This document shows, in pieces, positions 35,989 through 46,018 of a DNA stretch of 64,000 nt. The position numbers and the translations under genes were made by a program. The notes beneath the pieces are model-generated. The model was not told where the DNA came from. It saw only the letters and a list, made by a program, of their open reading frames with translations, and searched no databases. Source of the DNA: an uncultured Clostridium sp. (GTDB lineage Bacteria; Bacillota; Clostridia; TANB77; CAG-508). How positions within the stretch are numbered: position 1 is the stretch's first letter; the number at the start of each line of letters is the position of its first letter. The stretch spans positions 1-64,000 of the forward strand of contig CAOKXF010000005.1 of the NCBI GenBank assembly GCA_948473335.1, read 5' to 3'.

Positions 35989-38900
35989 TTATCTTTTAAT
36001 TTCTTCCATTATAAATGCTTCGATAATATCTCCCTCTTTAATATCATTATAATTTTCAATTTGGATTCCGCATTCAAATCCTTTTGTAACTTCTTTTGCT
36101 TCATCTTTAAATCTCTTTAATGTTGATAATTTCCCATCATGTATTACTACATTATCACGTATAATTCTTACTCCTGCATTTCTTTCTACTTTTCCTGTAA
36201 GTACATATGCACCTGCAATTGTTCCTACGTTTGAGATTTTGAATGTTTGCCTTACTTCTGCTGTTCCTATTACTTTTTCTTCATATTTTGGAGATAACAT
36301 TCCTTTCATAGCTGCTTCAACATCATCTATTGCTTGATATATTACAGAATATTGTTTTATTTCAACTTCTTCTTTATCTGCCATATCTTTTGCAGTGGCA
36401 ACTGGTCTTACATTAAATGCTATTATTATTGCTTTTGATACTTTAGCTAATGTTACATCTGATTCTGTAACTGCTCCTGCTGCTGAGTGTATTACTTTTA
36501 CATTAACTTCTTCATTAGATAATTTTTCAAGTGACTGCTTTATTGCTTCTACTGAACCTTGTACATCTGCTTTTACTATTAGATTTAGTACTTTTAAATT
36601 TCCTTTTTCTATTTGACTAAATAAATCATTTAAAGTTACTTTTGAATTTGCATTTATTGCAATTTCTCTTGCTTGACGTTTTCTTCTTTCTATTAAATGT
36701 TTTGCTGTCTTTTCATCTTTTACTTCATAGAAAATATCTCCTGCTTGTGGTACTTCAGTTAACCCTAATATTTCTACTGGTGTAGATGGTCCTGCTTTTT
36801 TTACCTTTTTACCTTTATCATCTGTCATTACTCTTATTCTTCCAATTGATGAACCTACAACTATTTCATCTCCTACATCTAATGTTCCTCTTTGTACAAG
36901 CATTGATGCTATTGGCCCTTTGTTTTTATCAAGTCTTGCTTCTATTACAACACCTTTTGATTGTTTATTTGGATTCGCTTTTAATTCTAATACATCTGCT
37001 TGTAATATTACCATTTCTAATAGTTGGTCTATATTTATATTATTCTTAGCAGAAATTGGAACATATATTGTGTCTCCTCCCCATTCTTCTGGTACTAATT
37101 CATATGTCATTAATTCTTGTTTTACTTTATCTATATTTGCATCTGGTAAATCTATTTTATTTATTGCAACTATTATTGGTATTCCAGCTGATTTTGCATG
37201 ATTTATTGCTTCTACTGTTTGTGGCATTACTCCATCATTTGCTGCTACTACTAATATCGCTATATCTGTAATTTGTGCTCCTCTTGCACGCATTGCTGTA
37301 AATGCTTCATGTCCTGGTGTATCTAAGAATGTTATTTCTCTATCATTTATTTTTACTTTGTATGCTCCTATGTGTTGTGTTATTCCTCCTGCTTCTCCAC
37401 TTATTATATTTGTTTTCTTTACTGCATCTAATAATGATGTCTTTCCATGGTCTACGTGTCCCATTACTACTACTACTGGTGGACGTGTTTTTAAATCTTC
37501 TTCTTTGTCTTCTGAATCATCAAATAATATATCTTCTTCTGTTACTGTTTGTTTTTTTATTGCTTTTACATTAAATTCTTCCGCTATTAAAAATGCTGTA
37601 TCGAAGTCTACTTCATTATTAATTGTCGCCATTATTCCATATCCTAATAGTTTTTTTATTATGTCTGATGTTGTCTTCTTTAATTCTGTTGCTAAATCTT
37701 TTACTGTTATAGACTCTGGTATTGTTATTTCTGTTAATTGGAATATTTTTTGTTTATTACGTGGTTCTTCTTCTATTGATTTATTTTTCTTCTTACCTTT
37801 TTTTCCTCTTTGTGTTGATAAATCATAATATTCTAGCATTCCTCCATCTTGATCTTCAAACATGTTTGATAATTGGTCTGTTCTTTTTAATCCTTTTAGC
37901 TTATGCTCATTTATTTCTCCATTATTATTTTTTCTTGTCTTTGTATTTTTCTTTGTTGTTTTATTTTCTTCAAATTTATTGTTTTCTTTTTGTTTATCTA
38001 TTGATTTGTTATATTCTCTTACAACTTCTTTTTCTCCCATATCTGCCATTATATTTTTGATGTTTTTCTCTATTCCTTTTTCATCAAGCGGTTTCTGTCC
38101 AAATCTGTTGTTTCCTCCAAAATTGTTCCTATTTTGATTATTATTTCTATAATTATTTTGTCCATTTTGGTTGTTATTTCTATAATTATTGTTGTTTCTA
38201 TAACTATTGTTCTGATTATTATTCCTATAGTTATTATTTTGTCCATTTTGATTATTATTTCTATAATTATTTTGATTATTGCTTCTATAATTATTTTGAC
38301 CATTTGAATTGTTTTTATAATTGTTTTGGTTCTCTCTATTTTGGTAATTATATCCGCTTTTATTTTGGTTATTATTCCTATAATTTTGATTATCTTTTTT
38401 ATGTAATTGATTTTCTACTTTATTATTCTTTTCTTTATTTTCTTGTTTTTCCTTAATTTCTGTTGTTGTGTTTTGCATACTTACTTTACTTACTTCCTCT
38501 TTTATTTTTATTTCTTCTTTTTCTTCTTTCTTTTCTTGTGTTTGTTCTAACTTTTCTTCTTTTTTTTCTTCTTCTTTGATGTCCTCTTTCTTTTCTTCTG
38601 CTTTATTTATTCCAAATAACTCATTTAATGTCATTGGTTTTGATGGTTTATTTCTATAAACTATGTTGTAATCATTTTGTTTTCTTTCCACAAATCCTAC
38701 TGAATTTTTTCTTTTTTCTTCTGTGTGCCTTTTTTGTTCTTCTTCTTTCTTTTTATTCTCTTCCTCCGAAATTATAACTTCTCTTCTTATAATTACTGGA
38801 GTTTCATTTTTTTCCTTTTTTGGTGTTGATTCTTTATTGTCTTTTTTATTATTTGAAGATTTTTTTAAACTTTCTTCTATCCTTTTTGCATCACTTTCAT

Positions 38901-39024
38901 CTATACTACTTAAATGACTTTTCGCTTCAATTCTTAATTCTTCTGCCTTTTGCAAAATATCTTTGCTTGTTACATTTAATTTTTTTGCAATATCATATAC
39001 TTTTACTTTTTCCAATAATTTCAC
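35989..39024 (-). CDS. infB: Translation initiation factor IF-2
   Basis: GTPase that places initiator tRNA on the 30S subunit. A long N-terminal extension includes an IF2N helix ([22 protein letters not shown]), Lys/Glu-rich segments and an Asn/Arg/Tyr tract (about residues 215-310) of repeats such as YRNNNQNG. The G domain has [12 protein letters not shown] near residue 521, [15 protein letters not shown] and NKIDLP. EF-Tu-like and C-terminal IF2-C domains are complete. Start is GTG overlapping the ylxR stop (GTGA), so the two genes are coupled. Confidence 0.97.
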   Translation of the reverse strand: MKLLEKVKVYDIAKKLNVTSKDILQKAEELRIEAKSHLSSIDESDAKRIEESLKKSSNNKKDNKESTPKKEKNETPVIIRREVIISEEENKKKEEEQKRHTEEKRKNSVGFVERKQNDYNIVYRNKPSKPMTLNELFGINKAEEKKEDIKEEEKKEEKLEQTQEKKEEKEEIKIKEEVSKVSMQNTTTEIKEKQENKEKNNKVENQLHKKDNQNYRNNNQNKSGYNYQNRENQNNYKNNSNGQNNYRSNNQNNYRNNNQNGQNNNYRNNNQNNSYRNNNNYRNNNQNGQNNYRNNNQNRNNFGGNNRFGQKPLDEKGIEKNIKNIMADMGEKEVVREYNKSIDKQKENNKFEENKTTKKNTKTRKNNNGEINEHKLKGLKRTDQLSNMFEDQDGGMLEYYDLSTQRGKKGKKKNKSIEEEPRNKQKIFQLTEITIPESITVKDLATELKKTTSDIIKKLLGYGIMATINNEVDFDTAFLIAEEFNVKAIKKQTVTEEDILFDDSEDKEEDLKTRPPVVVVMGHVDHGKTSLLDAVKKTNIISGEAGGITQHIGAYKVKINDREITFLDTPGHEAFTAMRARGAQITDIAILVVAANDGVMPQTVEAINHAKSAGIPIIVAINKIDLPDANIDKVKQELMTYELVPEEWGGDTIYVPISAKNNINIDQLLEMVILQADVLELKANPNKQSKGVVIEARLDKNKGPIASMLVQRGTLDVGDEIVVGSSIGRIRVMTDDKGKKVKKAGPSTPVEILGLTEVPQAGDIFYEVKDEKTAKHLIERRKRQAREIAINANSKVTLNDLFSQIEKGNLKVLNLIVKADVQGSVEAIKQSLEKLSNEEVNVKVIHSAAGAVTESDVTLAKVSKAIIIAFNVRPVATAKDMADKEEVEIKQYSVIYQAIDDVEAAMKGMLSPKYEEKVIGTAEVRQTFKISNVGTIAGAYVLTGKVERNAGVRIIRDNVVIHDGKLSTLKRFKDEAKEVTKGFECGIQIENYNDIKEGDIIEAFIMEEIKR
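38112..38380 (-). repeat. Asn-rich coding repeat in infB
   Basis: About 90 codons encoding near-tandem [17 protein letters not shown] units. In DNA this is an irregular repeat of AATTATAGAAATAATAAT-like blocks. Copy number probably varies between strains. Confidence 0.8.
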
Positions 39025-39281
39025 CCCCTGTTTATGCTTTCTCTTATATTTTCATAGATTTCTTCATCTATATCAATATCTAATATTTTTTTTAACGTTT
39101 TTGTCTTTATTGCTTTTTCCAAACATTCTATATTATTACATATATATGCTCCTCTTCCTTCTTTTTTTCCTGTTTTATCCATACTAACTATATTTTCTTT
39201 GTTTTTTACTATTCGTATTAATTCACTTTTATCCTTTTTTTGCCTACATATTACGCAACTTCTTTGTGGTATTTTTTTCAT
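39021..39281 (-). CDS. ylxR: YlxR/RnpM family RNA-binding protein
   Basis: An 86-residue DUF448 protein. [19 protein letters not shown] and the [18 protein letters not shown] motif are diagnostic. Homologues bind RNA and have been reported to modulate RNase P and gene expression. It lies between nusA (19-base gap) and infB (four-base overlap), its standard location. Ribosome site AAAGGATTAAAGA. Confidence 0.94.
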   Translation of the reverse strand: MKKIPQRSCVICRQKKDKSELIRIVKNKENIVSMDKTGKKEGRGAYICNNIECLEKAIKTKTLKKILDIDIDEEIYENIRESINRG

Positions 39282-39300
39282 TCTTTAATCCTTTCATTGA

Positions 39301-40392
39301 TTATTCTTCATTATCTGTATTTTCTTGTTGTTGACTTAAAATTTCTCTAAATTGAGTTTCTGTTTTTATATCTATTTTCCATCCTGTTAATTTGACTGCT
39401 AATCTTACATTTTGACCTGATTTTCCTATTGCTAAAGATAGTTGATCATCTGGTACTATAACTTGTGCAAATTTCTCTTCTTCTTTTATATCTACTGCTA
39501 ATATTTTTGCTGGTAACAAACTTGTTGATATAAATATTGCTGGATCACTATTCCATTCTATAACATCGATTTTTTCTCCATTTAATTCATTTATTATATT
39601 CTGTATTCTTATTCCTCTTTGTCCAACACAAGAACCTACTGGGTCTATATCCGGATTTTGTGAATATACTGCAACTTTACTTCTAAAACCAGCATCTCTT
39701 GACACATTTTTTATTTCTATTAATCCCTCATATATTTCTGGTATTTCAAATTCTAATAATTTTCTTACAAAATCTGGATGGCTTCTTGATACTATTACTT
39801 GAGGTGCTCCCTTTTCTCCTCTTTCTACATCTAATACGTATCCTTTTATTTTATCATTTACTTTGTATTTTTCTGTTGGTATTTGTTCTTTTGGTAGCAT
39901 TATTCCTTCTAGTCTTCCTAAATCTAATACTACTATATTTTTATCGGCTTTTTGTATAATTCCTGAAACTATTTCACCTTTTCTGTCATTAAATTCTGTA
40001 TATAATATGTCTCTTTCTGCTTCTCTCAATTTTTGTACTATTACTTGTTTTGCAGTTTGCGCTGCTATTCTACCAAAATCCTTTGGTACTATTTCTACTT
40101 CAACATTATCCCCTAATTCTAAATCTTTGTTAATTTTCTTCGCTGCTTCTAAACTTATCTCTAATGCATCATCATTTGCTCTTTCCATAACTTCTTTTAT
40201 TGCATATACATGTGTAGCACCTGTTTGTTTATCCATAACTACTTTTACATTTTCTAATGCATCAAAATTTCTTTTATATGCTGTTACTAATGCTGTTTCA
40301 ATTGATTCTAATAAATATTCCTTTTTTATTCCTTTTTCTTTTTCTAGTTCATCTAGTGCTAATATTAATTCCTTATTATCTATTGCTTTCAT
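39301..40392 (-). CDS. nusA: Transcription termination/antitermination protein NusA
   Basis: RNA-polymerase-bound elongation factor. The N-terminal domain (ELILALDELEKEKGIKKEYL) is followed by an S1 domain and KH domains with GSCVGQRGIRIQNIINEL and LAIGKSGQNVRLAVKLTGW. It ends at 363 residues without the acidic repeats of proteobacteria, as in other Firmicutes. Two ATGs lie nine bases apart; the second (40392, MKAIDNKE) has the better distance from AAGG. Confidence 0.96.
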   Translation of the reverse strand: MKAIDNKELILALDELEKEKGIKKEYLLESIETALVTAYKRNFDALENVKVVMDKQTGATHVYAIKEVMERANDDALEISLEAAKKINKDLELGDNVEVEIVPKDFGRIAAQTAKQVIVQKLREAERDILYTEFNDRKGEIVSGIIQKADKNIVVLDLGRLEGIMLPKEQIPTEKYKVNDKIKGYVLDVERGEKGAPQVIVSRSHPDFVRKLLEFEIPEIYEGLIEIKNVSRDAGFRSKVAVYSQNPDIDPVGSCVGQRGIRIQNIINELNGEKIDVIEWNSDPAIFISTSLLPAKILAVDIKEEEKFAQVIVPDDQLSLAIGKSGQNVRLAVKLTGWKIDIKTETQFREILSQQQENTDNEE

Positions 40393-40407
40393 CTTTATCA
40401 TCCTTTC

Positions 40408-40854
40408 TTACCAATTATATATCGTTTTTATTTGTGCTATGTCTTTTCGTGATATTTCTGTTTCTTCTATTTTTACTTTTTCTTCACTAAAATCATTTAA
40501 TATTCCAGTATAACTTTTATTACCTTTCTCGTCTTTTTTAAATAATTTTACTTCTACTTCTTTTCCTATATTTTTTTCTAAATGTTTGTCTTTTCGTAGT
40601 ACTCTTTCAATCCCTGGTGATGATACTTCTAAAAAATATTGTTCTGCTATTATATTTGCTTCATCTAATAATGGATTAATTTCATTGCTTACTTTCTCAC
40701 AATCTTCTAAACTTATTCCTTTTTCATTGTCTATATATACTCTTAAAAAGTAATTTTTTCCTTCTTTTACATATTCTACATCGTATAAATCATATCCTAT
40801 TTCTTCTACTTTTTCTTGTATAAGGTTTTCTACTTTATTTTCTATGCTTGCCAT
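40408..40854 (-). CDS. rimP: Ribosome maturation factor RimP
   Basis: Needed for 30S assembly. VENLIQEKVEEIGYDLYDVEYV, LRVYIDNEKGISLEDCEKVS and YFLEVSSPGIERVLRK are the family blocks; 148 residues is normal. First gene of the translation operon; AAGGAGGG six bases before ATG. Confidence 0.95.
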   Translation of the reverse strand: MASIENKVENLIQEKVEEIGYDLYDVEYVKEGKNYFLRVYIDNEKGISLEDCEKVSNEINPLLDEANIIAEQYFLEVSSPGIERVLRKDKHLEKNIGKEVEVKLFKKDEKGNKSYTGILNDFSEEKVKIEETEISRKDIAQIKTIYNW

Positions 40855-40876
40855 CTTTCCCTCCTTATCAATAAGT

Positions 40877-40903
40877 GAAGAGTGGGATTTGTTCCCACTC
40901 TTC
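40877..40903 (-). promoter_or_regulatory. Leader hairpin of the rimP-nusA operon
   Basis: GAAGAGTGGGA/TCCCACTCTTC, 11 perfect pairs with a five-base loop, in the 5' untranslated region between the promoter and the rimP ribosome site. There is no T-run after it, so it is not a simple terminator; regulation of rimP/nusA or end protection is possible. Confidence 0.55.
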
Positions 40904-40928
40904 TGCTTCTCTATGTTCTTCGTTTTTG

Positions 40929-40957
40929 ATTATACACTGTTTTTTTTAAAATTGCAA
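40929..40957 (-). promoter_or_regulatory. Promoter of the rimP operon
   Basis: TTGCAA, 17-base spacer and TATAAT on the minus strand, about 75 bases upstream of rimP. Confidence 0.7.
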
Positions 40958-40965
40958 GCATTTTT

Positions 40966-41271
40966 TTAAACATCTGTATAATATCTCATTTTTTTGAATG
41001 CATATATTCCAATTGCTACACAAGCTACACCGATTACTATAAATGCTGTAGTATCAGCTACACCTGCTTTTGGTAAATTTTGATCATCAGTTACATTTGG
41101 TGCTGTATTTTCATCATTTGCTGGTGGATTTAAATCCACAATACTATCATTTGTACTGTCTGGTGTTCCTAATGTATTAGTTAAATCTAATGCACCATCT
41201 GTTGCAAAACATTTTCCTGATACAAGTATTACCATTAATATTATCATTATAATACTTATTGTTTTTTTCAT
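40966..41271 (-). CDS. Small secreted protein with LPKAG sorting-like signal
   Basis: A signal peptide (MKKTISIIMIILMVILVSG...FA) leads to a short acidic Asn/Asp/Pro-rich mature region of about 45 residues. Then come LPKAG, a hydrophobic helix (TTAFIVIGVACVAIGIYAF) and a basic end (KKMRYY). This is the layout of a sortase substrate, with LPKAG as a variant of LPxTG. No sortase gene is in the window. The ATG at 41271 follows AGGAGAGGAAA; the frame to 41340 is read-through. Confidence 0.72.
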   Translation of the reverse strand: MKKTISIIMIILMVILVSGKCFATDGALDLTNTLGTPDSTNDSIVDLNPPANDENTAPNVTDDQNLPKAGVADTTAFIVIGVACVAIGIYAFKKMRYYTDV

Positions 41272-41311
41272 TTTTTTCCTCTCCTTACACATAAATTTAT
41301 ACTTAATTATA

Positions 41312-41340
41312 TTTATACTATACTTTATTATAAATTGCAA
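41312..41340 (-). promoter_or_regulatory. Promoter of the LPKAG protein gene
   Basis: TTGCAA, 17-base spacer and TATAAA on the minus strand, 41 bases upstream of the start codon. Confidence 0.6.
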
Positions 41341-41509
41341 GTGTTTTTTTCAATATTTTTTTTGTATTTTTTAGTTTTTTTTACTTTTGCTTCCTTTTAT
41401 CTTTTTAATGTCTAATTTTATAGTATTTATCGTGATTATATTTATTTTATTATTACGAAATAATCTGTTATTTTCTCTTTTACTATTTTCTTCTTTTTTG
41501 TTTTAGTTT

Positions 41510-41553
41510 ACTAATAAATGAGCCAATTCTGCTCCCATTTGTAGATAAGACGG
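41510..41553. repeat. Possible degenerate GGGCGC-family palindrome
   Basis: GTTTACTAATAAATGAGCC ... GCTCCCATTTGTAGATAAGAC keeps the outline of the palindrome family (GTTTACTAAT, a GC-rich centre, CCCATT) with many mismatches. Probably an old decayed copy. Confidence 0.4.
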
Positions 41554-41632
41554 TTTTTATCATTTTTAAAGCATATGAGCATATTAATATGCTATATTTA
41601 TTATCTTTATATTTTAATCATATTATACATTT

Positions 41633-42724
41633 CTATACATTAAATTTAAATAGCACAATATCTCCATCTTGCATTATATATTCTTTACCTTCTGATCTTA
41701 ATAATCCCTTCTCTTTTACTGCTACCATATTACCTTCCTTTATTAAATCATCATATGAAACTATTTCTGCTTTTATAAAACCTCTTTCGATATCTGAATG
41801 TATCTTACCTGCTGCTTGAGGTGCTTTTGTTCCTTTTTTTATTGTCCACGCCCTAACTTCTGGTTCTCCTGCTGTTAAAAAAGACATTAGTCCTAATAAA
41901 TCATAACTTTTTTTAATCAACTTGTCTAAACCTGATTCTTCAATGCCTAATGCTTCTAGCATTTCTTTTTTATCATTATCATCTAACCCAGACAATTCTT
42001 CTTCAACTTTTACACATAATGGTATAACTTCAGCATTTTCTTTTTTTGCATATTCAATTACTTCTTGCACAAATTTGTTATTTTCTGGCTTTTCTAAATC
42101 TTCTTCTGAAACATTTGCTATATATAGTATTGGTTTTGAAGTTAATAAATATACTTCTTTTACTATCTCTTTTTCTTCTTCAGTAAATTGCATACTTCTA
42201 GCTGGATTTCCATTTTCTAATTCTATTTTTATCTTTTCTAATAGTTCTACTTCTGATTGGTATTTTTTGTCAGCTTTTAACATTTTTTTTGCTTTATCTA
42301 TTCTTTTATCTACTGTTTCTATATCAGCAAAAATCAACTCATAATTTATTGTTTCTATATCTCTAATTGGGTTTACACTTCCATCTACATGTACAATATT
42401 TGAATTTTCAAAGCATCTTACTACTTGTACTATACTATCCACTTCTCTTATATGTGATAAAAATTTATTTCCTAGTCCTTCACCTTTACTTGCGCCCTTT
42501 ACTAAACCTGCTATATCTACAAATTCTACAATTGCTTTAGTTATTTTTTGTGGTTTATATATTTCTGCCAACTTGTCTACTCTTTCATCTGGCACTGCTA
42601 CTACCCCTATATTTGGTTCTATTGTGCAAAATGGATAATTTGCACATTCTGCTCCTGCTTTTGTTATACTATTGAACATCGTACTTTTCCCTACATTTGG
42701 TAGTCCTACTATTCCTATCTTCAT
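41633..42724 (-). CDS. ychF: Ribosome-associated P-loop NTPase YchF (OLA1 type)
   Basis: Obg-family NTPase with ATP preference. IGIVGLPNVGKSTMFNSITKAGAE at the start, DIAGLVKGASKGEGLGNKFL and the C-terminal TGS domain (EVRAWTIKKGTKAPQAAG, HSDIERGF). Length 363 is standard. Monocistronic, with a hairpin (TGTGTCA/TGACACA) in its leader upstream of AAAGGAAG. Confidence 0.96.
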   Translation of the reverse strand: MKIGIVGLPNVGKSTMFNSITKAGAECANYPFCTIEPNIGVVAVPDERVDKLAEIYKPQKITKAIVEFVDIAGLVKGASKGEGLGNKFLSHIREVDSIVQVVRCFENSNIVHVDGSVNPIRDIETINYELIFADIETVDKRIDKAKKMLKADKKYQSEVELLEKIKIELENGNPARSMQFTEEEKEIVKEVYLLTSKPILYIANVSEEDLEKPENNKFVQEVIEYAKKENAEVIPLCVKVEEELSGLDDNDKKEMLEALGIEESGLDKLIKKSYDLLGLMSFLTAGEPEVRAWTIKKGTKAPQAAGKIHSDIERGFIKAEIVSYDDLIKEGNMVAVKEKGLLRSEGKEYIMQDGDIVLFKFNV

Positions 42725-42753
42725 CTTTATTTCTTCCTTTCTTTGTTTATGTG

Positions 42754-42783
42754 TGTCAGTGGGGACGTTGCTTATGACACACT
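42754..42783 (-). other. Hairpin in ychF leader
   Basis: Arms GTGTCA/TGACAC around a 17-base GC-richer loop (CAACGTCCCC), 30 bases upstream of the ychF ATG. Unknown function. The remaining 250 bases to 43028 show no gene. Confidence 0.3.
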
Positions 42784-43028
42784 TTTTCTTGTTTTGCTTG
42801 ATACTTCTTCATTTTCTCTATTTTTATATTAATATATTTTTTATGAGGTTATTTGTGAAAAAACGTATGTTTTTAATAGTATTCCTCCCACATTTAACTC
42901 AAAAAAATAATTTGATTAATAAACTAATATATAAATTATAACATAATAAAATTATTTTTCAATAGACATCGCACCTTGAACAAATGTTTGATATACTGTT
43001 TCTATAAAAAACACTAGGAGATGATACC

Positions 43029-43372
43029 GTGAATGAAAATGAAATCGAATTAAAAAATAATTCTATTATACATAAGGATAATTCATTGAATAGACTAGAT
43101 TTATCTTTTTTGAAACATATAGAATTAAATGAATATAAAAAAAGTAATTTATTAGCTTATTGGATTAATGACTTTGCTATGTATCATGATAAAGAAAAGA
43201 TGGAAATAAATATGACTCTTCTTCTGTAAATCTTGGAAAGGAACTTTATAATGTTTTTCAAGATAAAGTTGAAAAAGAAAAACAAAAGTTACAGCAAATA
43301 TTAGATGAATTAGAAAAGATAAAAGACGTACCTATTAACATTCAAAATGTAATAGAAAAGGAGAGTTGCTAG
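43029..43372 (+). pseudogene. PemK/MazF-like protein remnant with internal deletion
   Basis: Starts with GTG after AGGAG. The first frame gives MNENEIELKNNSIIHKDNSL and KSNLLAYWINDFAMYHDKEK, the N-terminal extension seen on many clostridial PemK/MazF-like proteins. It stops at 43229. A second frame then reads DSSSVNLGKELYNVFQDKVE and QILDELEKIKDVPINIQN, the C-terminal tail of such proteins. The whole beta-barrel core, with the catalytic residues, is missing. Family assignment is from memory of these flanking segments and is moderate. It cannot be an active endoribonuclease. Confidence 0.55.
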
Positions 43373-43380
43373 AACTCTCC
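43360..43380 (-). terminator. Terminator of the MFS gene
   Basis: GGAGAGTT/AACTCTCC hairpin followed by TTTTCT on the minus strand, five bases past the MFS stop. Confidence 0.55.
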
Positions 43381-43384
43381 AAAA

Positions 43385-44554
43385 TCATTTAGGCTCCCGT
43401 TTTTCTTTTTTTAATTGCTCTTTTTTAATGTTTAAGTTAATTCCAACTGTTGAAATTATCGATAGCATAAATATTATATAAAATATTTTCTCTCCTATAA
43501 AATTACTTAATATTGCAAGTATTATAAATATGATTACTTCTGTAAAACATAAACTCATTTGTCCTACTGATGACAAAAGGTCATTATCTTCCTTTGATTC
43601 TTTTATAATATTCTGTATTGATGTTTGAATAGATGTTTCATATACTTTTGTAAAATTATCACTTAACATATTATTTAATGATATTATGACTTTATTTCTT
43701 GCAAATAAGTATATTCCTGTAATCATAGTCTTAATAATTGTAACTAAATTATTGGATTTTGATAAATTTTTATCTGAATATTTCCCAATCAATGTTATAG
43801 TAATTATTTGTAATAACAGTGATACTACAATTATAGAAGAAAATACAGAAAAGTCCTTTAAAACTATATACAAATATAGTGGAGCAAATTGTCTTTCTAT
43901 TATTTGATTTGTTGTTAAAGCATAAATAATCTTATATTGGCTCTTACTCTTAAAAAGATATTTCATTGTTGACTTAAATGCATTTGTTTTATTTTCTACC
44001 TTGTAATCTATTTTTCTAATAAATATATATTGTAACAAAAAGAATACAAAAATTATTGAAAATAATATAAAGTTATTATCTGTTATTATGCCCCATGCAA
44101 CTAAACAACCTGCTAATACTGTTCCTAATATTTTACTTATATTTATAAAACTATTATATCTTCCTCTATGCTCTTTATCTACATATTTACTAGACAATGT
44201 ATCAGTTGATGGATTAGAAAGTCCCATACATCCCATTGCTAATATAAATATAACTATATTTCTATATAAATTTGTTCCATCTAACATCATATAAGCACAA
44301 ATAATACTAAAAATGTTAGATATCAAAATACACTTTGCTATTCCAAATTTTGAAGATATTGTTACGAATAGTGGTGTTATAAATCCTGTTATTCCAAATC
44401 TTAGCCCATAGACTAAAAGTATAAGCCATATTGGTATTCCATTTTTATATAGCATAACCGTTCCAAATGTTCCAATTAAAGCATTTGCAAAGCTATATGA
44501 TACAGTACCTAAATACATATATTTATATTCTCTTTTATAAAAATATTCTTTCAT
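43385..44554 (-). CDS. Major facilitator superfamily transporter
   Basis: About 11-12 membrane helices over 389 residues. ALIGTFGTVMLYKNGIPIWL at helix 1-2, CMGLSNPSTDTLSSKYVDKE and HRGRYNSFINISKILGTVLA match the central loop of multidrug-type MFS proteins. Substrate unknown. Ribosome site AGGAGCAACAA. The gene lies next to mobile-element remnants, so it may have been acquired with them. Confidence 0.85.
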   Translation of the reverse strand: MKEYFYKREYKYMYLGTVSYSFANALIGTFGTVMLYKNGIPIWLILLVYGLRFGITGFITPLFVTISSKFGIAKCILISNIFSIICAYMMLDGTNLYRNIVIFILAMGCMGLSNPSTDTLSSKYVDKEHRGRYNSFINISKILGTVLAGCLVAWGIITDNNFILFSIIFVFFLLQYIFIRKIDYKVENKTNAFKSTMKYLFKSKSQYKIIYALTTNQIIERQFAPLYLYIVLKDFSVFSSIIVVSLLLQIITITLIGKYSDKNLSKSNNLVTIIKTMITGIYLFARNKVIISLNNMLSDNFTKVYETSIQTSIQNIIKESKEDNDLLSSVGQMSLCFTEVIIFIILAILSNFIGEKIFYIIFMLSIISTVGINLNIKKEQLKKEKREPK

Positions 44555-44620
44555 TTGTTGCTCCTAATATTTAATAATTATAAAAAGTTTATCATAAAAG
44601 TAATTATTCGTATAATTATA

Positions 44621-45256
44621 TTAATTTTCATAATAATTATCTATAATTAAAATTTTATTATTTGCTTTTTTTATAATGTCTACAATGATACTATATGCAT
44701 CATATATTTGCCCATCAAAAAATATTCTTTGTTTTATGTTTTCTTCGAGTTGCAACTGGTCAAATATTATATCGAATTTCTTGTCTTGCTCAATAAATTT
44801 TTTATCCATTTTATTTTCAATATTAATTACTTTTTCAAATAAATTTTTATTAGAATTTATAAATTTTTTCATTTCTATAAATGCTCTCATAATATTTATG
44901 CTTACATCTATTGCAATATCGTTTTTTAATACTCCTGATAGCATCGCTATTCCTTGTTCTGTAAATGCATAAGGCAGATATTTTTCACTTCTATATTTAT
45001 TATTTTCTCTTTTTGATGTGGTTCCATTTTGGAACCACATTTTATCCATTTCAGACTTAGTAAGCTGAAAACAAAAGTCTTCTGGAAATCTATCAATATT
45101 TCTTTTTACAGCTTTATTTACATTTTTAGTTTCATAATGATATAGCATAGCTACATCACTATCCAACATAACTTGTTTTCCTCTTATAGTATATATTAAA
45201 TTTCTTATATCTTCATTTGATAATTCATTTTGAATTGCTAATTGATTTTCTTCCAT
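44621..45256 (-). CDS. ORF6N-domain protein, probably 3'-truncated
   Basis: A phage or mobile-element DNA-binding-like domain: NEDIRNLIYTIRGKQVMLDS, VAMLYHYETKNVNKAVKRNI, DRFPEDFCFQLTKSE. Homologues continue after KKANNKILIIDNYY with a further C-terminal section, which is missing here; the frame ends at residue 211 counted from 45256. I chose the ATG at 45256 (MEENQLAIQ) after AAGGACGTGAG; the longer frame runs into the recombinase remnant. Function unknown; typical of phage antirepressor-like proteins. Confidence 0.75.
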   Translation of the reverse strand: MEENQLAIQNELSNEDIRNLIYTIRGKQVMLDSDVAMLYHYETKNVNKAVKRNIDRFPEDFCFQLTKSEMDKMWFQNGTTSKRENNKYRSEKYLPYAFTEQGIAMLSGVLKNDIAIDVSINIMRAFIEMKKFINSNKNLFEKVINIENKMDKKFIEQDKKFDIIFDQLQLEENIKQRIFFDGQIYDAYSIIVDIIKKANNKILIIDNYYEN

Positions 45257-45287
45257 AATCTCACGTCCTTTTCTTATTGTATATATC

Positions 45288-45742
45288 TTAAAACATCTGT
45301 TTTGTATTGTCAAGAGTTTTATAATTTTTTATTTCATAATTTATACTATTAAACAAATATAATGCTACTCTATTTTGTTCTATTTTATCTGAACTATAAT
45401 GTAATCCTTTTGATTTACAATTTGGATTCTTGCAAGTTAAATGATAATAAACTTTTTCTTTTGGTGTACCACTATATTTAAAAGAGTTTGTAGAAGATAG
45501 CATTTTTCCACAATTAGGACATCTTACAATGCCAGTAAATAAATGAATATGCTCTCCGTAATTTGAGTGTTTATTTCTCTCTAAAACTTTTCTAGTGGCA
45601 TTCCATGTTTCCATATCTATAATTGGTTCACAATAGTTTTCAACTCTTAATATATCTTGTGGTTTTTACAATATTTACCATATTCAAATATGTCAATATA
45701 AATAGAATTAGTAAGTATTTTATATACTCTGAAAGAGAACAT
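45288..45742 (-). pseudogene. Large serine recombinase remnant
   Basis: One frame has RVYKILTNSIYIDIFEYGKY, then, after a shift in a run of five A, PQDILRVENYCEPIIDMETW, NATRKVLERNKHSNYGEHIH and the zinc beta-ribbon VRCPNCGKML with CKNPNCKSKG. These are the recombinase and zinc-ribbon domains of a large serine integrase. The catalytic N-terminal domain and the C-terminal coiled coil are absent. It adjoins tRNA-Thr and the ORF6N gene, marking an old insertion. Confidence 0.78.
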
Positions 45743-45802
45743 TGTAAATTTAGATATGAAAAAACAACCTACAAACTTTATAGTTCGTAAGTTGCTATAA
45801 AT

Positions 45803-45878
45803 TGGAGCTTATAACCAGAATTGAACTGGTGACCTCAGCCTTACCAAGGCTGCGCTCTGCCAACTGAGCTATATAAGC
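45803..45878 (-). tRNA. tRNA-Thr (GGT anticodon)
   Basis: Minus-strand cloverleaf: acceptor GCTTATA/TATAAGC, D arm GCTCAGTTGGCAGAGC, anticodon stem CAGCC/GGCTG with loop TTGGTAA (anticodon GGT), T arm CCAG-TTCAATT-CTGG, encoded CCA. Confidence 0.93.
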
Positions 45879-45943
45879 ATTTCAAAATTATCACTACTAT
45901 TAATTAGTATCTTCCACACCCCAATTATAATCAATTATCCAAA

Positions 45944-45963
45944 AAGAGGTGCACCCTCCTCTT
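45944..45963 (-). terminator. Terminator upstream of tRNA-Thr
   Basis: AAGAGG/CCTCTT hairpin followed by TTTTTGG on the minus strand. Confidence 0.5.
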
Positions 45964-46018
45964 AGAAAAATGTTAAATTTTAAAATTAGATATCGCTATT
46001 TTTCCTTTAGTATTCAAA

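Noticed and set aside
45288..45742. Serine-recombinase frameshift as another CGG event
   Set aside because: The shift is in a run of A residues and the gene is truncated at both ends; no CGG is present at the break.
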